From positions 1 through 58,143 of the forward strand of contig CAUJGQ010000018.1 in the NCBI GenBank assembly GCA_963170165.1: a DNA stretch of 58,143 bases, written 5' to 3'. Source of the stretch: Chloroflexota bacterium. Its GTDB lineage: Bacteria > Chloroflexota > Dehalococcoidia > CAUJGQ01. The notes beneath the pieces were generated by a model, which saw only the letters and a program-made list of their open reading frames with translations, made no database searches and was not told the DNA's origin. Below are positions 21,619-30,503 of this stretch, piece after piece (the stretch's first letter is position 1; the number at the start of each line of letters is the position of its first letter). The position numbers were made by a program, and so were the translations under genes.

Positions 21619-23169
21619 ATGCGCGCGATTCTTGCGCCGTACGACAAGTCCGGACTGATATCGTTTGCAGCCGGGTTGACGGCGTTGGGCTGGGAGCTGT
21701 ATTCCACCGGCAACACCTATCGCATCCTCACCGGAGCGGGTGTTACGGTCCGGCCGGTGCACGATCTCACCGGCTTCCCCGAAATCCTCGATGGCCGGGT
21801 GAAGACGCTGCATCCGGGTGTCCACGGCGGCCTGCTCGCCCGGCGCGACCGCCCGGAGCACCTGGCAGAACTGGCGCAACACGGCCTGGTGACCATTGAT
21901 CTGCTGGTTGGCGGCCTGTACCCCTTCCGGGAGACCGTCGCTTCCGGCGCGGCACTGCCCGATGTGCTGGAGCAAATTGATATCGGCGGACCGGCGATGA
22001 TTCGTGCCTCCGCCAAGAACTTCCCCAGTGTGCTGACGGTCGTTGACCCTGCCGACTACGAGCCGCTGCTGACATCGCTGCGCGCCGGGGAGGTGGGTGA
22101 GGACCAGCGGCGGCGGCTGGCCGCGAAGGCCTTCCAGCATGTTGCCGCTTACGATACCGCCGTAGCCGAGTATCTGCGCGCGGATGAGCCATTCCCGCCG
22201 GTGATCAGTTACGCATATGAGAAGCTGAACGACCTGCGCTACGGTGAGAACCCCCATCAGCGGGGCGCCGTGTATCGCAGCCTGGGCATCACCCCCGGCG
22301 CGACGGATGGCGTCGCTACCGCGGAGCTGCTGCACGGGCTCCCCATGTCGTTTGTCAACTACGTTGACGCCGGCGGCGCCTGGGATACCGTGTGGGACTT
22401 TGACCAGCCGGCCTGTGTCATTGTCAAGCACGCCGTCCCCTGCGGGCTCGCCACCGGCGAAGACCTCGTATCCGTCTACGAGCTGGCGCTCGCCGGCGAC
22501 CCGGTCTCCGCCTACGGCGGCATCATCGCCTTCAACCGCGAGATTGATGCCCGCCTGGCGACGGCGCTGCGCGAGGTGCGTAATCCGATGTCCGGTCAGC
22601 GGCAGCGCTACGACGTGCTGATTGCACCTGGATTCAGCGATGAGGGGCTGGCGATCCTGCGCGGCAAGAGTAAGGACCTGCGCATACTGCGTGCCCGGCC
22701 ACCGCACCAGGGTGGCCAGCGTGTCCGCCAGATCTCCGGCGGCCTGCTGGTACACGACGTCGATACGTTCCGCCCGGAGGAGTTCGACTTCCGTACGGTG
22801 AGCAGACGTGCGCCCACGGCGGCGGAGCGGCAGGCGCTCGCTTTCGCCTGGCGGGCGTGCAAACACATCACCTCCAACGCGATTGTGCTGGCGCGCGGCA
22901 CGACGATGACCGGCATGGGTGCTGGTCAGCCTAACCGCGTCAACAGTGTGATGCTGGCCGTGCGCGCCGCCGGCGAGCAGGCGCGGGGTAGCGTGCTGGC
23001 ATCCGATGCCTTCTTCCCGTTCGCGGACGGGGTGGAGCTGGCCGCTGCCGCTGGGGTGACTGCGGTCGCTCAGCCCGGTGGATCGTTGCGCGATGACGAT
23101 GTCATTGCCGCTGCGGACGCCGCCGGTATGGCGATGGTGTTCACCGGTGCCCGTCACTTCCGCCACTAG
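21619..23169 (+). CDS. purH: Bifunctional AICAR transformylase/IMP cyclohydrolase
   Basis: The protein has 516 residues; ATG 21619 follows GAGGTG. N-terminal IMP cyclohydrolase (~1-195): APYDKSGLISFA, STGNTYRIL, DGRVKTLHPGVHGGLLARRD, NLYPF-like GLYPFRETV, IDIGGPAMIRASAKN. C-terminal AICAR transformylase: LRYGENPHQRGA, VIVKHAVPCG, GDPVSAYGGIIAFNRE, SNAIVLARG and SDAFFPFADG. The catalytic Lys-His pair is kept, but the usual Asn of KHxNPCG is Val here. It completes the last two steps to IMP. It ends 9 bases from the convergent AIR-synthase-like gene. Confidence 0.95.
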   Translation: MRAILAPYDKSGLISFAAGLTALGWELYSTGNTYRILTGAGVTVRPVHDLTGFPEILDGRVKTLHPGVHGGLLARRDRPEHLAELAQHGLVTIDLLVGGLYPFRETVASGAALPDVLEQIDIGGPAMIRASAKNFPSVLTVVDPADYEPLLTSLRAGEVGEDQRRRLAAKAFQHVAAYDTAVAEYLRADEPFPPVISYAYEKLNDLRYGENPHQRGAVYRSLGITPGATDGVATAELLHGLPMSFVNYVDAGGAWDTVWDFDQPACVIVKHAVPCGLATGEDLVSVYELALAGDPVSAYGGIIAFNREIDARLATALREVRNPMSGQRQRYDVLIAPGFSDEGLAILRGKSKDLRILRARPPHQGGQRVRQISGGLLVHDVDTFRPEEFDFRTVSRRAPTAAERQALAFAWRACKHITSNAIVLARGTTMTGMGAGQPNRVNSVMLAVRAAGEQARGSVLASDAFFPFADGVELAAAAGVTAVAQPGGSLRDDDVIAAADAAGMAMVFTGARHFRH

Positions 23170-23178
23170 CAGGTGCGC

Positions 23179-24186
23179 TCATCCACCGGTCAGCCAGCGG
23201 GCCAATTCGTCGCGGGGGAAGGCTGGCAGGGGCCGGTCACCCGCCGCCGTGGCGAGGGTCAGACCTTCACTGGCGGGCCGCACCTCACCGATGACTGCCG
23301 CCTCCACGCCAGCACGCCGCAGGGCGCCTAACGCTGCCGCCTCATCCTCCGGCGCGATGGCGGCAATCAGGCAGCCGGATGCGAGCAGGCCCAGCGGGTC
23401 GAGCCCGAGCGCCTCACAGATAGCCCGCGCCTCTGGAAGGACCGGGATCGACTCCTCATCGATGCGCAGCCCCACGTTTGACGCCTCTGCCACCTCTCGC
23501 AGCGCCGTGGCCAGCCCGCCTTCGGTGGCGTCATGCAGGGCGTGCGGGTGCAGCACTGCGCACAACGCGCCGGCGTCACGTACCACGCTGATGCCGGGGA
23601 CGTCCAGCAGCCGGGCGGCGGCGGCGATCACGGCTTCAGCCACGCCGGCGAGCCGCAGCGGCGCCGGCGTCGCGCTCAGCACAGCCGTACCCTCGATGGC
23701 AATGCCCTTGGTGATGATTACGCGGTCCCCCGGCTGCGCCTGTGGTGTCACGAGCCGCTCCGGCATCACCTCACCCAGCATCGTCCCCGCCATCACCGGC
23801 CGGTCGAGCCCCACGGTCACTTCCGTGTGACCGCCGATCAGGGTGATGCCAAGTTCGGCGCATGCGGCGAGCATCTGGTTATGGATGTCCTCAACCAACG
23901 CGGGCTCAGCGGACTCAGGCAGCAGCACCGTGGCCAGCATCCAGCGGGGCCTGCCGCCCATCACCGCGATGTCGTTGGCGTTGACGTGGACGGCATACCA
24001 GCCGATGCGCTCCGTGACGAATGTGATCGGATCCGCCGTAGCAATCAGCAGTTGCTCGCCGGTGCGCAGCACGGCCGCGTCGACTCCCGGCCTGCTGCCG
24101 ACCATGACGCTAGGATCGGCTACGGGGATGCGACGGATCAGGCGCGCGAGCAGGTCCGGAGGTACCTTGCCAGCGGGGAGCGGCAT
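23179..24186 (-). CDS. AIR synthase-related / HypE-like protein
   Basis: The protein has 335 residues; ATG 24186. It has the two-domain PurM-like fold: an N-terminal half with GVDAAVLRTGEQLLIATADPITFV, HVNANDIAVMGGRPRWML and LIGGHTEVT, and a C-terminal half with LHDATEGGLATALREVAEASNVGL and GLDPLGLLASGCLIAA. These match the AIR-synthase-related branch near HypE (hydrogenase maturation) and ThiL. No hydrogenase genes are nearby and the C-terminal carbamoylated Cys tail of HypE (PxIC) is absent, so it is probably an ATP-using enzyme of unknown substrate. It is convergent with purH and diverges from the dehydrogenase at 24274. Confidence 0.75.
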   Translation of the reverse strand: MPLPAGKVPPDLLARLIRRIPVADPSVMVGSRPGVDAAVLRTGEQLLIATADPITFVTERIGWYAVHVNANDIAVMGGRPRWMLATVLLPESAEPALVEDIHNQMLAACAELGITLIGGHTEVTVGLDRPVMAGTMLGEVMPERLVTPQAQPGDRVIITKGIAIEGTAVLSATPAPLRLAGVAEAVIAAAARLLDVPGISVVRDAGALCAVLHPHALHDATEGGLATALREVAEASNVGLRIDEESIPVLPEARAICEALGLDPLGLLASGCLIAAIAPEDEAAALGALRRAGVEAAVIGEVRPASEGLTLATAAGDRPLPAFPRDELARWLTGG

Positions 24187-24273
24187 GGGTGAATCCACCG
24201 GCGGCCCGGAATGATCGCCGTGCGGGCCACCACAAGCGCAGTATAGTAGGACGGCGGCAGGAGGGTGGCGGTA

Positions 24274-25347
24274 ATGGAGGAAATGCGAGCGGTCAGCGTC
24301 ACCCCGGGGGTAAGCGGCAGCGCCCGGCTGACCGTCCACCCGCGCCCTGTCCCGGCGGCTGGAGAGGCGCTGGTGCGGGTGCTGGCCACCGGTGTCTGTG
24401 GTACCGACCGCGAGATCCTCGCTGGGCATACCGGCACGGCGCCCACCGGTGCGGAGCGTTTGATCATCGGGCATGAGTGCTTGGGCGAGGTGGTGACGGG
24501 CGATGCGGAGGGAACGTTCCCGCCCGGGACGCTGGTAGCGCCGATGGTGCGGCGGCCGGATGGCTGCCCGGCGTGCCGCGCCGGACGCTGGGACCTGTGC
24601 CAGTGGGGAAACTACACCGAACGCGGCATCCGCGGTGCACATGGCTTTATGGCGGAGTGGTACACCGAATCGCCTGATTACCTGGTGCCGCTGCCCCCGG
24701 AGCTTCGCGCCGCCGGGATGCTAGTGGAACCCGCTGCAGTCGTCGCCAAAGCGTTGTCGGAGGTGACCCAGGTACGCTCCCGCATCCCCTGGCCTGCGAC
24801 TCGGGCACTGGTGCTCGGCGGCGGCTCCATCGGCCTGCTGGCGACGCTGCTTCTGCGCCACCAGGGGCTGGAGGTGCACACCCTGGACTTGGCGGCGGCA
24901 GACTCGCTGAAGGCGCGCCTGGTTGAGGCGTCCGGCGCGCGGTATGTCGCGGGTCGGGGCGTGCCGGTGAACGAGGTCGCGGAGCAGGCCGGCAACCTCG
25001 ACATCGTTGTGGAAGCCACCGGCGCCCCTGGCATGGCGTTCGCGGCGATGGAAGCCACCGGCATCGGTGGTGTCGCGGTGCTACTGGGCGTCCCCGGGGC
25101 CGCCGCGCCGCGAGAAGTGGATGCCGCCTGGCTGACCCGGCGGCTGGTGGAGCACAACGCCGCCGTGGTCGGGAGCATCAACGCGGCACGCCTGCATTTT
25201 GACGCTGCCCTGACGGGGCTGCTCGCTGTTCAGCGACGCTGGCCGGGGGTGCTGGAGCGGATGATCACCGGCCGGTATCCGCTGGCACAGTTCGAGGATG
25301 CCATCCGTGGCGGTTCGGACACCGTCAAATCTGTCGTTGAGCCGTGA
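24274..25347 (+). CDS. Glucose 1-dehydrogenase-like MDR oxidoreductase
   Basis: The protein has 357 residues; ATG 24274 behind GGCAGGAGGG. Zinc-type medium-chain dehydrogenase: GVCGTDREI (catalytic Cys), IIGHECLGEV (His-Glu), CPACRAGRWDLC (Cys cluster), then a Rossmann stretch ALVLGGGSIGLLATLLLR. The C-terminal half (VVGSINAARLHFDAAL ... RMITGRYPLAQFEDAI) resembles the archaeal-type glucose dehydrogenase C-terminus. It probably oxidises a sugar or polyol with NAD(P). It begins a run of five plus-strand catabolic genes. The gap to the cyclase gene is 31 bases. Confidence 0.8.
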   Translation: MEEMRAVSVTPGVSGSARLTVHPRPVPAAGEALVRVLATGVCGTDREILAGHTGTAPTGAERLIIGHECLGEVVTGDAEGTFPPGTLVAPMVRRPDGCPACRAGRWDLCQWGNYTERGIRGAHGFMAEWYTESPDYLVPLPPELRAAGMLVEPAAVVAKALSEVTQVRSRIPWPATRALVLGGGSIGLLATLLLRHQGLEVHTLDLAAADSLKARLVEASGARYVAGRGVPVNEVAEQAGNLDIVVEATGAPGMAFAAMEATGIGGVAVLLGVPGAAAPREVDAAWLTRRLVEHNAAVVGSINAARLHFDAALTGLLAVQRRWPGVLERMITGRYPLAQFEDAIRGGSDTVKSVVEP

Positions 25348-25378
25348 CATGAGCCGTTCATGAGGAGAGCGAAGGCAC

Positions 25379-26005
25379 GTGCGCATCTATGACATCTCAC
25401 GGCGGCTGACGCCCGACATGGCGACGTATCCCGGGGAGCCAGGCCCGGCTATCACACCGCTGAAAGCAATGTCTGCCGGGGACTCCGCCAATGTCAGCCA
25501 GCTGGCGCTGGGTGTGCACACCGGCACCCACGTTGATGCGCCAGTGCATTTCATCCCGGGTGGCGCCGGGATCGACGCGGTGCCGCTGGATGCGCTGTGC
25601 GGTCCGGCACGGGTCGTCGCAATCGCGCACCCGCGTGCCGTCACGGTAGCTGAGCTGGCCGAACTGAATCTCAGCGGCGTGGAGCGTGTGCTGTTTCAGA
25701 CCCGGAACAGCGCGTTGCGGGACACCCGAGTCTTTCGTGAGGACTTCGTGTACATTGACCCGGATGCGGCAGGCTGGCTGGTGGCGTGTGGTGTACGGCT
25801 CGCCGGTATCGACTATCTGTCGGTAGAGGCGTTTGGCGCGCCCCATCCCCGTACGCACCGTGCCCTGCTGACCGCCGGAGTTGTGGTAGTCGAGGGACTG
25901 GACCTGCACGGCATCCGGCCGGGCGAGTATGAGCTCTACTGCCTGCCGCTAGCACTGACCGGAGCCGATGGCGCGCCGGCACGGGCTGTGCTCGTTGAGC
26001 GATGA
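25379..26005 (+). CDS. Cyclase / kynurenine formamidase-like hydrolase
   Basis: The protein has 208 residues; GTG 25379 behind GAGGAGAGCGAAGG. The defining metal motif HTGTHVDAPVHF is at residues ~42-53, with DISRRLTPDMATYPGEPG at the start and VEGLDLHGIRPGEYEL near the end. The putative cyclase family (PF04199) includes kynurenine formamidases and isatin hydrolases: manganese or zinc enzymes opening amide bonds. No tryptophan dioxygenase is nearby, so kynurenine may not be the substrate. It sits 16 bases before the enoyl-CoA hydratase gene. Confidence 0.88.
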   Translation: MRIYDISRRLTPDMATYPGEPGPAITPLKAMSAGDSANVSQLALGVHTGTHVDAPVHFIPGGAGIDAVPLDALCGPARVVAIAHPRAVTVAELAELNLSGVERVLFQTRNSALRDTRVFREDFVYIDPDAAGWLVACGVRLAGIDYLSVEAFGAPHPRTHRALLTAGVVVVEGLDLHGIRPGEYELYCLPLALTGADGAPARAVLVER

Positions 26006-26021
26006 ACGGAGGGTGAGAGCA

Positions 26022-26825
26022 ATGGTCGCAGTTGAGTATGAGCAGATCATCACCGAGACGGCGGGACGTGTGGGGGTGATCCGCCTGAACCGCCCGGCCA
26101 AGCTCAATGCCTGGACGGCGCAGATGGGCGAGGAGATCACCCGCGCCGTCACCACTTGGAACGCAGATGACGGCATCGGCGCAATCCTGATTGCCGCTGA
26201 GGGCCGCGCATTCTGCGCTGGTGCCGACATCGGCGGGTTTGCCCAGCGCGCAGAGCGCAACAGCGCTGGTCGTGGCGAGTCGCTGGGGCGCAATGGCTAC
26301 GCGTTCACCCGGCTGTTGCAGCGATCAAAGCCCATTGTCGTGGCGATTCAGGGTTACGCCGCCGGGGTGGGGCTGACGATGACGCTGCCCTGCGACGTGC
26401 GTATTGCCGCAGATGATGCCCGGCTCAGCATTCGCTTCATCAAGATGGGGCTCATTCCCGAGCTGGGCTCGACGCGTCTGCTGGCGCAGCTGGTGGGCCA
26501 GGGCAACGCCATGGAGATGTGCCTTACCGGCCGTTTTGTGGAGGCAGACGAAGCGCTGCGCATGGGACTCGTCTCGGCTGTCGTCTCCCGTGACACGCTG
26601 TTCGAGACCGCGCTGTCCAAGGCGCGCGAGATTGCGGAGAATCCGACGGCAGCGGTGATGATGACCAAGGAGTTGTTGACCCGCAACCCGGCTGAGCCCG
26701 ACCTTGACACGGTGATGGAGCGGGAGCAGCTGCGCGACGAATCTGCCCGCCGCCTGCCTGACCACGCCGAGGCTATCGCCGCCTTTCGCGAGAAGCGCCA
26801 GCCGGAGTTCAATCGCCGCGGGTAG
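26022..26825 (+). CDS. Enoyl-CoA hydratase/isomerase
   Basis: The protein has 267 residues; ATG 26022 behind ACGGAGGGTGAG. Crotonase fold: VIRLNRPAKLNAW, RAFCAGADIGGF (oxyanion loop), KPIVVAIQGYAAGVGLTMTLPCDVRIAADDARL and IPELGSTRLLAQLVG, where Glu of PELGS is one candidate acid/base. C-terminal helices include NPTAAVMMTKELL. It hydrates or isomerises enoyl-CoA intermediates. The location between the cyclase and creatininase genes suggests a dedicated ring-cleavage pathway whose CoA esters it handles. The exact substrate is not readable. Confidence 0.9.
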   Translation: MVAVEYEQIITETAGRVGVIRLNRPAKLNAWTAQMGEEITRAVTTWNADDGIGAILIAAEGRAFCAGADIGGFAQRAERNSAGRGESLGRNGYAFTRLLQRSKPIVVAIQGYAAGVGLTMTLPCDVRIAADDARLSIRFIKMGLIPELGSTRLLAQLVGQGNAMEMCLTGRFVEADEALRMGLVSAVVSRDTLFETALSKAREIAENPTAAVMMTKELLTRNPAEPDLDTVMEREQLRDESARRLPDHAEAIAAFREKRQPEFNRRG

Positions 26826-26842
26826 CCCGCGAGGAGAACGCC

Positions 26843-27691
26843 ATGCCGTATCTGTGGGGTGAGATGACTTGGCCGGCGATTGACCAGGCGGCCCGCGATG
26901 GACGCGTGGCGATTGTGCCCACCGCCTGTGTGGAGGATCATGCCCGCCATCTGCCGGTAGACACCGACATCCGGCTATGCACGGAGATCGCTACCCGGGC
27001 AGCGGCCCGGATGCCGGATAACGTGGTCGTGCTCCCAACGATCAACCACGGTTATGACCCGCACCACATGGACTTTCCCGGACCTACCAGCGTTGATGGC
27101 CCGACGTTCCTTGACTATTTGATCGATGTCTGCTGCTCCGTCGCCTTCCACGGCTTCGCGCGGATCTTAATTGTCAACGGGCATGGCAGCAACGGACCGT
27201 GGATCGAGGCTGCGGCGCGCAAGACGATCATCGAAACCGGCGGCCGGGCCGTGTGTGCGGCGCTGTCCTACTGGTCGCTGCCGGAGGTGCAGGCGGCCGC
27301 GGACCGGGTGATGACCTCCGGTGAGCGGATCCCCGGGCACGCCGGCGAGTTTGAGACCTCGCTGTACCTGGCGCTGCGCCCGGACCTCGTGGATATGTCC
27401 CAGGCGGAGGATGACACGCCGCCGCCCGGTACGGGCTACAGCGTCGCCGGCACGGCGGTGATGCCGTACTGGAGCACCTTCAGCCGCAACGGCGTCAGCG
27501 GGTACGCGCGGGCCGGCACAGCGGAAAAGGGTGCAGCACTGCTGGAGGCGGCGGTGAGCGGGATCGTGAACCTGGTGCAGGAGTTCCGCACCCGGCCATT
27601 GCCGGATCGGCAGGATCACCATGATGCCCGCATCATTCCATCCGGGCGGCATCGTGGCCGGCCGCGTGGCAGCGTTGCCGAGATTCACTGA
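26843..27691 (+). CDS. Creatininase-family amidohydrolase
   Basis: The protein has 282 residues; ATG behind GAGGAGAACGCC. Creatininase-family metal motifs: PTACVEDHARHLPVDTDI (Glu, His, Asp), NHGYDPHHMDFPGPTS, IVNGHGSNGP and GHAGEFETSLYLA. Members open cyclic amides such as creatinine or act in cofactor synthesis (MftE). With the cyclase and hydratase genes immediately upstream (spacing 17 bases to the hydratase gene) a catabolic role is likely. The last ~30 residues are basic and look like an extension beyond the normal end. Confidence 0.88.
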   Translation: MPYLWGEMTWPAIDQAARDGRVAIVPTACVEDHARHLPVDTDIRLCTEIATRAAARMPDNVVVLPTINHGYDPHHMDFPGPTSVDGPTFLDYLIDVCCSVAFHGFARILIVNGHGSNGPWIEAAARKTIIETGGRAVCAALSYWSLPEVQAAADRVMTSGERIPGHAGEFETSLYLALRPDLVDMSQAEDDTPPPGTGYSVAGTAVMPYWSTFSRNGVSGYARAGTAEKGAALLEAAVSGIVNLVQEFRTRPLPDRQDHHDARIIPSGRHRGRPRGSVAEIH

Positions 27692-27878
27692 GCGCGTTCG
27701 TTGCTTCGGCCGGTTCCTGGCTGCTGGCCCGCGTCGCAGGAGTGCTATGGCCGGCGGAACCGGCTGGCGGTGACGGATCGGCACCGGAGCGTATAGCTGC
27801 TGTTCATCGTACGATACCGGCACACAGCCTCCGCCGGCCGCAGGCGAGGCGTTGGCATTGTGTAACCGAGGATTCGCT

Positions 27879-29021
27879 ATGCCCGTTGATGCCCTGCCCG
27901 CCGAGCTTGACACGTTGCGTGAGCGCCTGCGTGCCTTCTTGAATGACGAGGTGCTTCCCGCAGAGCAGCGCGCAGGTCTGTCAGAGGAGGCCGGGGCGAC
28001 CGCCGATTTACGCCGCTGGGTGCGCAGCCGCTCGGAGCAGCTGGGATTCTTCCGGCTGACGCAGCCACCAGAACTGGGCGGGGCAGGGCTGGGAATCCTC
28101 GGCCAGGTAGCTTTGCGCGAGACGATTGCCGCCTCCGGCGCCGCACTCGGGCGGCTGGTGCTCGGCGGCGGTGGCGGTATGCTGCGCCACGGCACCGCCG
28201 ATCAGCGCGAGCGCTTTCTGATGCCCGTGCTGCGCGGCGAGCTGGCGGCTGCCTTTGCCTTCACCGATGCTCGTGAAGGGCCGCGCACCACGGCTGTCCG
28301 CCGGGGCGCTGAGTTTCTGGTGACCGGCGCCAAGTCGTTTGTCACGGGCGGCCCGCACGCTGATCTGTTGTTGACGGTTGCCAACGTCACCGAGAATGAC
28401 GGCGGAGCGACCGGCTCGGCGGTGTTCATTATTCGGCGCGACGCTCCCGGTGTGACGCTCAGCCGGCAAATGCGTACGCTCGACGGCGGCGTGCACGGCG
28501 CGTTTTCGCTCAACGACGTGGCGGTGCCCGAGGGTGACATCCTGGGCGAGATCGGCAAAGGGCTGCCGCGGGCGTTGGAGAATATCACCGGCATGCGGCT
28601 GGGCGTGGCGGCGCAGGCCTGCGGTACCGCCCGGTGGGCGCTGGACTATACCCTCGCTCAGGTGGACCAGCCCCACCGTACCGGCGTACCGCTGGCGGAG
28701 CGCGAGCAGGTGCAGGCTATGGTTGGTGATAGCGTCATCGACGTTTACGTCGCGCGGGCTGTGCTGTACGCCGCCGCGCGGGATGCGAATGCCGGCCTCC
28801 ATGTGGAAACCGAGGCGGCAATCGCCAAGTCGGTCGCCACCGAGGCCGTCACCCGTGTGGTGGACCGGGCGATGCAGCTGACCGGTGGCGCCTCCGTGGT
28901 CGAAGATCATCCCCTGGCCCGGCTGTACCGGGAGATCCGCTCGATGCGAATCGCCGAAGGCACCACGGAGATTCTGCGGTTAACCATTGCGAAAGGGACG
29001 CTGGCCCGCCACCGCGGCTGA
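27879..29021 (+). CDS. Acyl-CoA dehydrogenase
   Basis: The protein has 380 residues; ATG 27879. N-terminal helices (ELGGAGLG), central beta domain (AFAFTDAREGPRTTAVR, FLVTGAKSFVTGG), and the C-terminal helical part with LYREIRSMRIAEGTTEILRL, whose Glu in AEGT is at the position of the catalytic base in short/medium-chain enzymes. FAD-dependent alpha,beta-desaturation of an acyl-CoA. The substrate cannot be inferred. It lies 187 bases after the creatininase gene and is convergent with the amidase at 29027 (5 bases apart). Confidence 0.88.
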   Translation: MPVDALPAELDTLRERLRAFLNDEVLPAEQRAGLSEEAGATADLRRWVRSRSEQLGFFRLTQPPELGGAGLGILGQVALRETIAASGAALGRLVLGGGGGMLRHGTADQRERFLMPVLRGELAAAFAFTDAREGPRTTAVRRGAEFLVTGAKSFVTGGPHADLLLTVANVTENDGGATGSAVFIIRRDAPGVTLSRQMRTLDGGVHGAFSLNDVAVPEGDILGEIGKGLPRALENITGMRLGVAAQACGTARWALDYTLAQVDQPHRTGVPLAEREQVQAMVGDSVIDVYVARAVLYAAARDANAGLHVETEAAIAKSVATEAVTRVVDRAMQLTGGASVVEDHPLARLYREIRSMRIAEGTTEILRLTIAKGTLARHRG

Positions 29022-29026
29022 TCTGC

Positions 29027-30397
29027 TCACTCCCCTGACAGCCGCTCCCATGTGGATGCCACGCGCAGCACCGTTGCCTCATCCCAGTATCGCCCCACCA
29101 CCTGCAGGCCGGTTGGCAGCCCGCCTTCGTCAAACCCGCAGGGGACACTGATCGCCGGGTGGCCGGTGAGGTTAAAGGGGCGGCGCGGACTGGGAAAGGC
29201 GCGCATCTGGGCGGAGGCGTTCGGCCCGATCAACGGTGCGGTGCGGGCGGCGGCCGGTAGCACTACCACGTCGACGTGCCCGAACCAGGCATCGATCTGC
29301 ATCGTGAGGAGCCGTCGTGCCCGCTGGGCGTTGATGTACGTGGTGGCTGGCAACGACGCGGCGCTCTCTAGCCGGTCACGCACGTCGGGGCCGAACCCCT
29401 CAGGCGCTGTTTGGAGCCGCCGCAGGTGGTATGCTGCCGCCTCGGCGCCGCTGACGGTGAACGATAGCGCCTCCGCATCGTCGAGCAGCGGCGCCGAGAC
29501 CTCGGATACCTCGGCGCCGGCGGCGGCCAGCACCCGGACCGCGGCCGCTACGCCGCCCTTCACCGCCGGTGTCGCCTGATCGTGGTGGGGGCCGCGCACC
29601 ATGCCCAACCGCAGGCCCGTGACCCCGGCTTCCAGCGCGGCGCTGAAGTTGGGCACACGTACAGTGCTGCTGCTGGGGTCGGCGGGGTCGTGGCCGGCAA
29701 CCGCCTGAAGCAGCAGTGCCGTGTCCGCCACGGTGCGCGCCAGCGGGCCGGCATGGTCCAGCGACCAGGACAGCGGCACGATGCCGGTCCGCGGGACGCG
29801 CCCGAAGGTCGGCTTGAGGCCAACGATGCCACACAGCGCCGCCGGTCCGCGGATGGATCCACCGGTATCGGTGCCGAGCGCGCCGTAGCACATGCCATCT
29901 GCCACCGCCACGGCCGAGCCGCCGGAGGAGCCGCCGGGAATGCGTGACGGCTCATGCGGATTGCGTGCCGGTCCGTAGTGAGGGTTGATGGTGGTGGTAC
30001 CGTAGGCGAACTCGTGCGTGTTGTGCTTGCCAGTGAGCACCATGCCGGCTGCCCGCAGCCGGGCCACCGCCGTCGCGTCGGCAGCCGGTACTCGCTCGGC
30101 GAAGAACGATGACCCGGCGGTGGTCCGCACGCCCGCGGTGTCGTACAGGTCTTTGACGCCGAGCGGGATGCCATGAAGCGGTCCGCGGTCCACGCCGGCG
30201 CGCAACTCAGCGTCGGCGCGGCGGGCGTCATCAACGGCCGCGCCGGCGGTGACGGTGATATACGCGTTGAGGTGAGGGTTCCGTTCAGCGATGCGGGCCA
30301 GCGCCGCTTCGGTCAGTTCGAGGGACGAAATCTCACGCCGGCGCAGCGCTGCCGCCGCTTCACCGATGGTCATCAGACGCCGCCCCACGCTTGCCAT
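29027..30397 (-). CDS. Amidase signature-family enzyme (GatA-like)
   Basis: The protein has 456 residues; ATG 30397 behind AGAGGAG. The Ser-cisSer-Lys triad is visible: Lys in [11 protein letters not shown], Ser in [12 protein letters not shown], and nucleophile Ser in [36 protein letters not shown] is typical of amidase-family enzymes close to GatA and AtzE. GatB and GatC are not adjacent, so it is more likely a free amidase with a catabolic role. It diverges from the alcohol dehydrogenase at 30504. A second amidase is at 53619. Confidence 0.88.
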   Translation of the reverse strand: MASVGRRLMTIGEAAAALRRREISSLELTEAALARIAERNPHLNAYITVTAGAAVDDARRADAELRAGVDRGPLHGIPLGVKDLYDTAGVRTTAGSSFFAERVPAADATAVARLRAAGMVLTGKHNTHEFAYGTTTINPHYGPARNPHEPSRIPGGSSGGSAVAVADGMCYGALGTDTGGSIRGPAALCGIVGLKPTFGRVPRTGIVPLSWSLDHAGPLARTVADTALLLQAVAGHDPADPSSSTVRVPNFSAALEAGVTGLRLGMVRGPHHDQATPAVKGGVAAAVRVLAAAGAEVSEVSAPLLDDAEALSFTVSGAEAAAYHLRRLQTAPEGFGPDVRDRLESAASLPATTYINAQRARRLLTMQIDAWFGHVDVVVLPAAARTAPLIGPNASAQMRAFPSPRRPFNLTGHPAISVPCGFDEGGLPTGLQVVGRYWDEATVLRVASTWERLSGE

Positions 30398-30503
30398 TCG
30401 GGCTCCTCTGCCCTGTCGATCGTGACGATACGTCAGTATAGCGCTGTCGGAATGACGGGCGTGGAGTCTCCCCATCGGTGGGACGGTCGCGCATACTGGA
30501 GCC

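Noticed and set aside
21568..23166. Long open frame (532 codons) antisense to purH
   Set aside because: Same reasoning; purH on the other strand has complete family motifs and a ribosome site.
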